Source of the DNA: Oscillospiraceae bacterium
Lineage (GTDB): Bacteria > Bacillota > Clostridia > Oscillospirales > Oscillospiraceae
Assembly: GCA_017538775.1 (NCBI GenBank)
Contig: JAFYIF010000096.1
Span: forward strand, 1 to 6,850
Length of the DNA: 6,850 nucleotides
Direction of reading: 5' to 3'
The notes beneath the pieces were generated by a model that was given only the letters and a program-made list of their open reading frames with translations, was not told where the DNA came from and did not search any database. The translations under genes and the position numbers were made by a program. Positions 4,839-6,850 of the stretch are shown in pieces. The first letter of the stretch is position 1; each line of letters opens with the position of its first letter.

Positions 4839-5660
4839 ATGGCAAAGAATAAGAATAAGAATCAGACTGCGAAACAGTCCGTTGAACACGATGTCGAGGC
4901 TTTTTTCGGCAAGAACAAGAGCTTTGCCGCTGCGGAGGCCTATAAGCTGCTGCGCACCAACATCCAGTTTTCGTTTTCCACGGAGACCAAATGCCCGGTC
5001 ATCGGCGTGACCAGCTCCCTCCGCGGCGAGGGCAAGAGCACCACCAGCATCAACCTGGCCATCGCCCTGGCGGAGACCGGCAAGCGCGTGCTGCTGATCG
5101 ATGCGGACATGCGTCTGCCCTCCGTGGCGGATAAGCTGAATCTGGAACAGTCCCCCGGCCTTTCCAACCTGCTGGTGGAGCAGCTGGGCATGAAGCAGAA
5201 GTTCGGTGAAGTGCACTCGCTGGATATCCTCACCGCGGGCAATCCGCCTCCGAATCCCTCGGAGCTGTTGAGCAGCCAGCGCATGGAGTCCTTCGTCAAC
5301 GAGCAGAAGCAGAACTACGCCTATATTGTCGTGGACCTGCCTCCGGTCACCAGCGTCTCCGACGCCCTGAGCGTTTCCCGGGTGCTGGACGGCCTGCTGC
5401 TCGTGGTCCGCGGCGACTACGCCAGCAAAAAGGCCCTGAACGAGACGCTGCGCCAGATGAAGCTGGCCAAGGTCCGCATCATCGGCTTTGTCTACTCCTT
5501 CGCCGGCGGCAGAGGCAAGGGCTACTACGGAAAATACGGCAAGTACGGCAAGTACGGAAAATACGGCAAGTACAGCAAGGACTACGGCTACGGCTACGGC
5601 TACGGCGAAAAATCCAAATCCGCGAACGCGAACAGCGAGAAAGTCAGCACTGCAAAATGA
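4839..5660 (+). CDS. BY-type (bacterial) tyrosine kinase, CpsD/YwqD family, with an expanded tyrosine cluster
   Basis: A 273-residue cytoplasmic P-loop kinase that autophosphorylates C-terminal tyrosines and controls polysaccharide synthesis with its membrane modulator. Seen: the oligomerisation motif EAYKLLR (33-39, ExxRxxR type with Lys at the first Arg), Walker A with GEGKST (63-68), Walker A' VLLIDADMR (84-92), GNPPPNPSELL (134-144) and Walker B YIVVDLPP (162-169, D166). After the core comes a tail of 11 tyrosines at 229-255: YYG, then five GKY units, then four YG units. The N terminus is Lys-Asn rich, from three AAGAAT repeats. ATG 4839 has GGAAAGGA 8 nt upstream. It lies 27 nt after the modulator and overlaps the phosphatase by 4 nt (ATGA). 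Essential residues are intact, so it should be active; MinD/ParA ATPases share the fold but lack this tail and context. Confidence 0.94.
   Translation: MAKNKNKNQTAKQSVEHDVEAFFGKNKSFAAAEAYKLLRTNIQFSFSTETKCPVIGVTSSLRGEGKSTTSINLAIALAETGKRVLLIDADMRLPSVADKLNLEQSPGLSNLLVEQLGMKQKFGEVHSLDILTAGNPPPNPSELLSSQRMESFVNEQKQNYAYIVVDLPPVTSVSDALSVSRVLDGLLLVVRGDYASKKALNETLRQMKLAKVRIIGFVYSFAGGRGKGYYGKYGKYGKYGKYGKYSKDYGYGYGYGEKSKSANANSEKVSTAK
5529..5573 (+). repeat. 9-bp tandem repeat (five units) in the kinase tyrosine cluster
   Basis: Five consecutive in-frame 9-mers, each encoding Gly-Lys-Tyr. They come in two variants, A = GGAAAATAC and B = GGCAAGTAC, in the order A-B-B-A-B. The A-B-B-A-B pattern, rather than random synonymous changes, suggests growth by unit duplication. 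Each gain or loss adds or removes one tyrosine without a frameshift. Confidence 0.93.
5583..5606 (+). repeat. 6-bp tandem repeat TACGGC x4 in the kinase tail
   Basis: Four identical copies of TACGGC encode Tyr-Gly four times, directly after the 9-bp array and an Ser-Lys-Asp spacer. Exact identity at codon level points to recent expansion. Confidence 0.93.
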
Positions 5661-6373
5661 TCGATTTCCATTCCCATTTCCTGCCCCGGATGGATGACGG
5701 CAGCCGAAGCGTGGAGGAATCCCTGGAGATGCTCCGCGTCAGCCTGGACCAGGGCGTGGACGTGATGGCCGCGACGCCGCACTTCTACGCCTTCCGGGAG
5801 GACCCGGACAGCTTCCTGGAGCGCCGCGCCGCTGCCTTCGCCAGGCTTCCCCTGGAAGACGCGCCGCACCCGAAGCTGCTGCTGGGCGCGGAGGTCTACT
5901 ACTTCGACGGCATGAGCAACAGCGAAAGCCTCCGCCGCCTGACTCTGGAGGGCACGCGCTACATCCTGATCGAGATGCCCTTTTCCCGCTGGAGCGACCA
6001 CATGGTGGACGAGGTGCTGCGCCTCCGGGACCGGCTCCGGCTGAAACCCTATCTGGCCCACATCGAGCGCTATCTGCGCGCACAGCGCGGCACGGATTAC
6101 ATAGAGCGCTTCCTGCGGGAGGGGCTGCTGATCCAATGCAACGCCGACTTTTTCCTCACCCGCACGAGCGCAAGAAAGGCCCTGCGGATGCTCCGGAACG
6201 GACAGATCCACCTCCTGGGCTCCGACGCGCACAACATGGCAGAGCGCGCCCCGGAACTGGGAGACGCCGTTGAGCTGATTCGCGCCGAACTGGGCGACGG
6301 CGTCCTGCGTGAGATGGACGCCACCGGACAGGCCATGCTCCGGACCGTTCTTGCAACGGGAGATTTGAAATGA
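5657..6373 (+). CDS. PHP-family tyrosine-protein phosphatase, CpsB/YwqE type
   Basis: A 238-residue metal-dependent (typically manganese) phosphatase that removes phosphates from the tyrosine cluster of the partner BY-kinase. The PHP motifs are complete: DFHSH (H5, H7), MDDG (12-15), ATPHF (H42), GAEVYY (E79), LAHIERY (H135) and GSDAHN (D190, H192). The length matches the CpsB/YwqE family, and there is no signal peptide, so it acts in the cytoplasm. Its ATG lies in the stop region of the kinase (ATGA at 5657-5660) and the upstream purine stretch GAGAAAG is only a modest ribosome binding site, so it probably depends on translational coupling, tying phosphatase level to kinase level. It overlaps the next gene by another ATGA (6370-6373). 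Other PHP enzymes (histidinol phosphatase, polymerase PHP) are less likely given the operon. Confidence 0.94.
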   Translation: MIDFHSHFLPRMDDGSRSVEESLEMLRVSLDQGVDVMAATPHFYAFREDPDSFLERRAAAFARLPLEDAPHPKLLLGAEVYYFDGMSNSESLRRLTLEGTRYILIEMPFSRWSDHMVDEVLRLRDRLRLKPYLAHIERYLRAQRGTDYIERFLREGLLIQCNADFFLTRTSARKALRMLRNGQIHLLGSDAHNMAERAPELGDAVELIRAELGDGVLREMDATGQAMLRTVLATGDLK

Positions 6374-6850
6374 AACACAATCGTATTTGGGTCATCGCGG
6401 TGCTGCTGGGTCTGCTGTGCGTCGGCACGCTCCTGGCGCTGTACGTTGCCGGAGTCGGGCAGCCCGTGGAGACGGCCACGCCGGAACAGAGCGCGGCCAT
6501 GCCCGCAGAGACCGGAACCGAAGCGCCTCCGGCAGATAGCCCGGCGCCCTCTCCCACGGAGGGTGCAGGAGCGGACACAGAGACGCCGGAGGGCGAACCC
6601 CCCGCGCCGGACCAGAGCGCCGCTCCGGAGGAGAGCGCCACCCCCGCATCGGAGGAGAGCGCAGCCCCCACGCCGGAGGAGAGCGAAGCCCCCGCGCCGG
6701 ACGAGAGCGCCACACCCGCTCCGGACGAGAGCGCCACGCCCAGACCGGGCGCCAGCGCCACACCCGCCCCGGGCGCCAGCGCCACACCTGCCCCGGGCAC
6801 GACCGCCACGCCCAGACCGGGCACAACAGTCACGCCCAGACCGGGCGCGA
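6370..6850 (+). CDS. Membrane-anchored or secreted Pro/Ala/Ser/Thr-rich repeat protein (3' end outside window)
   Basis: Function not recognised. The frame from ATG 6370 stays open to the window end (160 codons). Residues 1-5 (MKHNR) are positively charged, followed by a hydrophobic segment at about 6-29 (IWVIAVLLGLLCVGTLLALY), a signal anchor or signal peptide that exports the rest. Residues from about 31 are low complexity (Pro, Ala, Glu, Thr, Ser). From residue 86 they form nine 8-residue repeats of the type P-[E/D/G]-x-[S/T]-x-[T/A]-P-[A/T/R], with a tenth beginning at the edge. Early units are acidic (PEES, PDES); later ones are neutral with Arg (PGAS, PGTT, TPRP). GGGAGA with a 6-nt spacer is the ribosome binding site, and the start overlaps the phosphatase stop (ATGA), so it is co-translated with the kinase module. 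Such stretches usually act as extended wall-spanning or linker segments; a folded domain may follow downstream. Confidence 0.75.
   Translation, partial: MKHNRIWVIAVLLGLLCVGTLLALYVAGVGQPVETATPEQSAAMPAETGTEAPPADSPAPSPTEGAGADTETPEGEPPAPDQSAAPEESATPASEESAAPTPEESEAPAPDESATPAPDESATPRPGASATPAPGASATPAPGTTATPRPGTTVTPRPGA
6625..6850 (+). repeat. 24-bp tandem repeat array (nine full units, continuing past the window)
   Basis: Nine complete in-frame 24-bp units occupy 6625-6840 and a tenth starts at 6841. The units at 6745-6768 and 6769-6792 differ by a single base (CCC/CCT), which points to recent duplication; the more upstream units are more diverged. The array lies inside the membrane-anchored protein gene and can change length without a frameshift. 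Confidence 0.92.

Noticed and set aside
3984..5216. 410-codon minus-strand open frame opposite the modulator and kinase genes
   Set aside because: It is a shadow of two well-identified plus-strand genes, with Gly/His/Ala-rich composition.
4746..5606. CRISPR-like reading of the short repeats
   Set aside because: The repeats are contiguous, 6-12 bp, in frame and encode Tyr-Gly/Gly-Lys-Tyr; there are no unique spacers.
6156..6833. 225-codon minus-strand frame rich in GAGVALSSG repeats
   Set aside because: The repeats are the reverse reading of the plus-strand 24-bp array; the plus-strand frame has a ribosome binding site, signal anchor and operon overlap, the minus frame has none.

Overview
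The window looks like chromosomal DNA of a GC-rich, spore-lineage Bacillota (Clostridia), most likely an Oscillospiraceae-type gut anaerobe. The basis is a Spo0A-family regulator, strong AGGAGG-type ribosome binding sites, sigma-A promoters of the Gram-positive type, and a CpsBCD/YwqCDE-type tyrosine kinase module, all in DNA with strong G/C preference at third codon positions. The genus is inference.

Layout. (1) 1-692: the 3' end of clpB (plus strand), closed by a strong intrinsic terminator. (2) 704-1560: a separately promoted Spo0A-like response regulator whose DNA-binding domain looks intact, but whose receiver has Glu where the phosphorylated Asp should be. (3) 1573-3741 (minus strand): a two-gene unit, glmM followed by a free-standing GlmU-C-like left-handed beta-helix acetyltransferase. 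The two genes overlap by 4 nt, are driven by a near-consensus sigma-A promoter, and end at a terminator hairpin facing the spo0A-like gene. (4) 3675-4010: a divergent regulatory region of 336 bp with no gene. It holds the glmM promoter with a small palindrome and, on the plus strand, an extended -10 promoter followed by a roughly 100-nt leader with two hairpins and a T run. (5) 4011-6850 and beyond (plus strand): the start of an exopolysaccharide/capsule operon. It encodes a Wzz/YveK-like membrane modulator, a BY-type tyrosine kinase, a PHP-type tyrosine phosphatase and a membrane-anchored protein with Pro/Ala/Thr/Ser-rich 8-residue repeats that runs off the window end.

How the genes work together. 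GlmM and the acetyltransferase probably supply GlcN-1-P and GlcNAc-1-P towards UDP-GlcNAc, the precursor of peptidoglycan and many surface polysaccharides. The divergent operon encodes the phosphorylation machinery that controls polysaccharide polymerisation and export. The modulator activates the kinase, the kinase phosphorylates its own C-terminal tyrosine cluster, and the phosphatase removes the phosphates. Glycosyltransferases, flippase and polymerase are not in the window and would be expected downstream.

Most notable: the Spo0A-like receiver with a missing phospho-acceptor; Tyr-Gly-rich tails on both the kinase and its membrane modulator, encoded by tandem repeats prone to copy-number change; the stand-alone acetyltransferase coupled to glmM; a candidate attenuator leader for the polysaccharide operon; and the repeat-rich membrane protein translationally coupled to the phosphatase.
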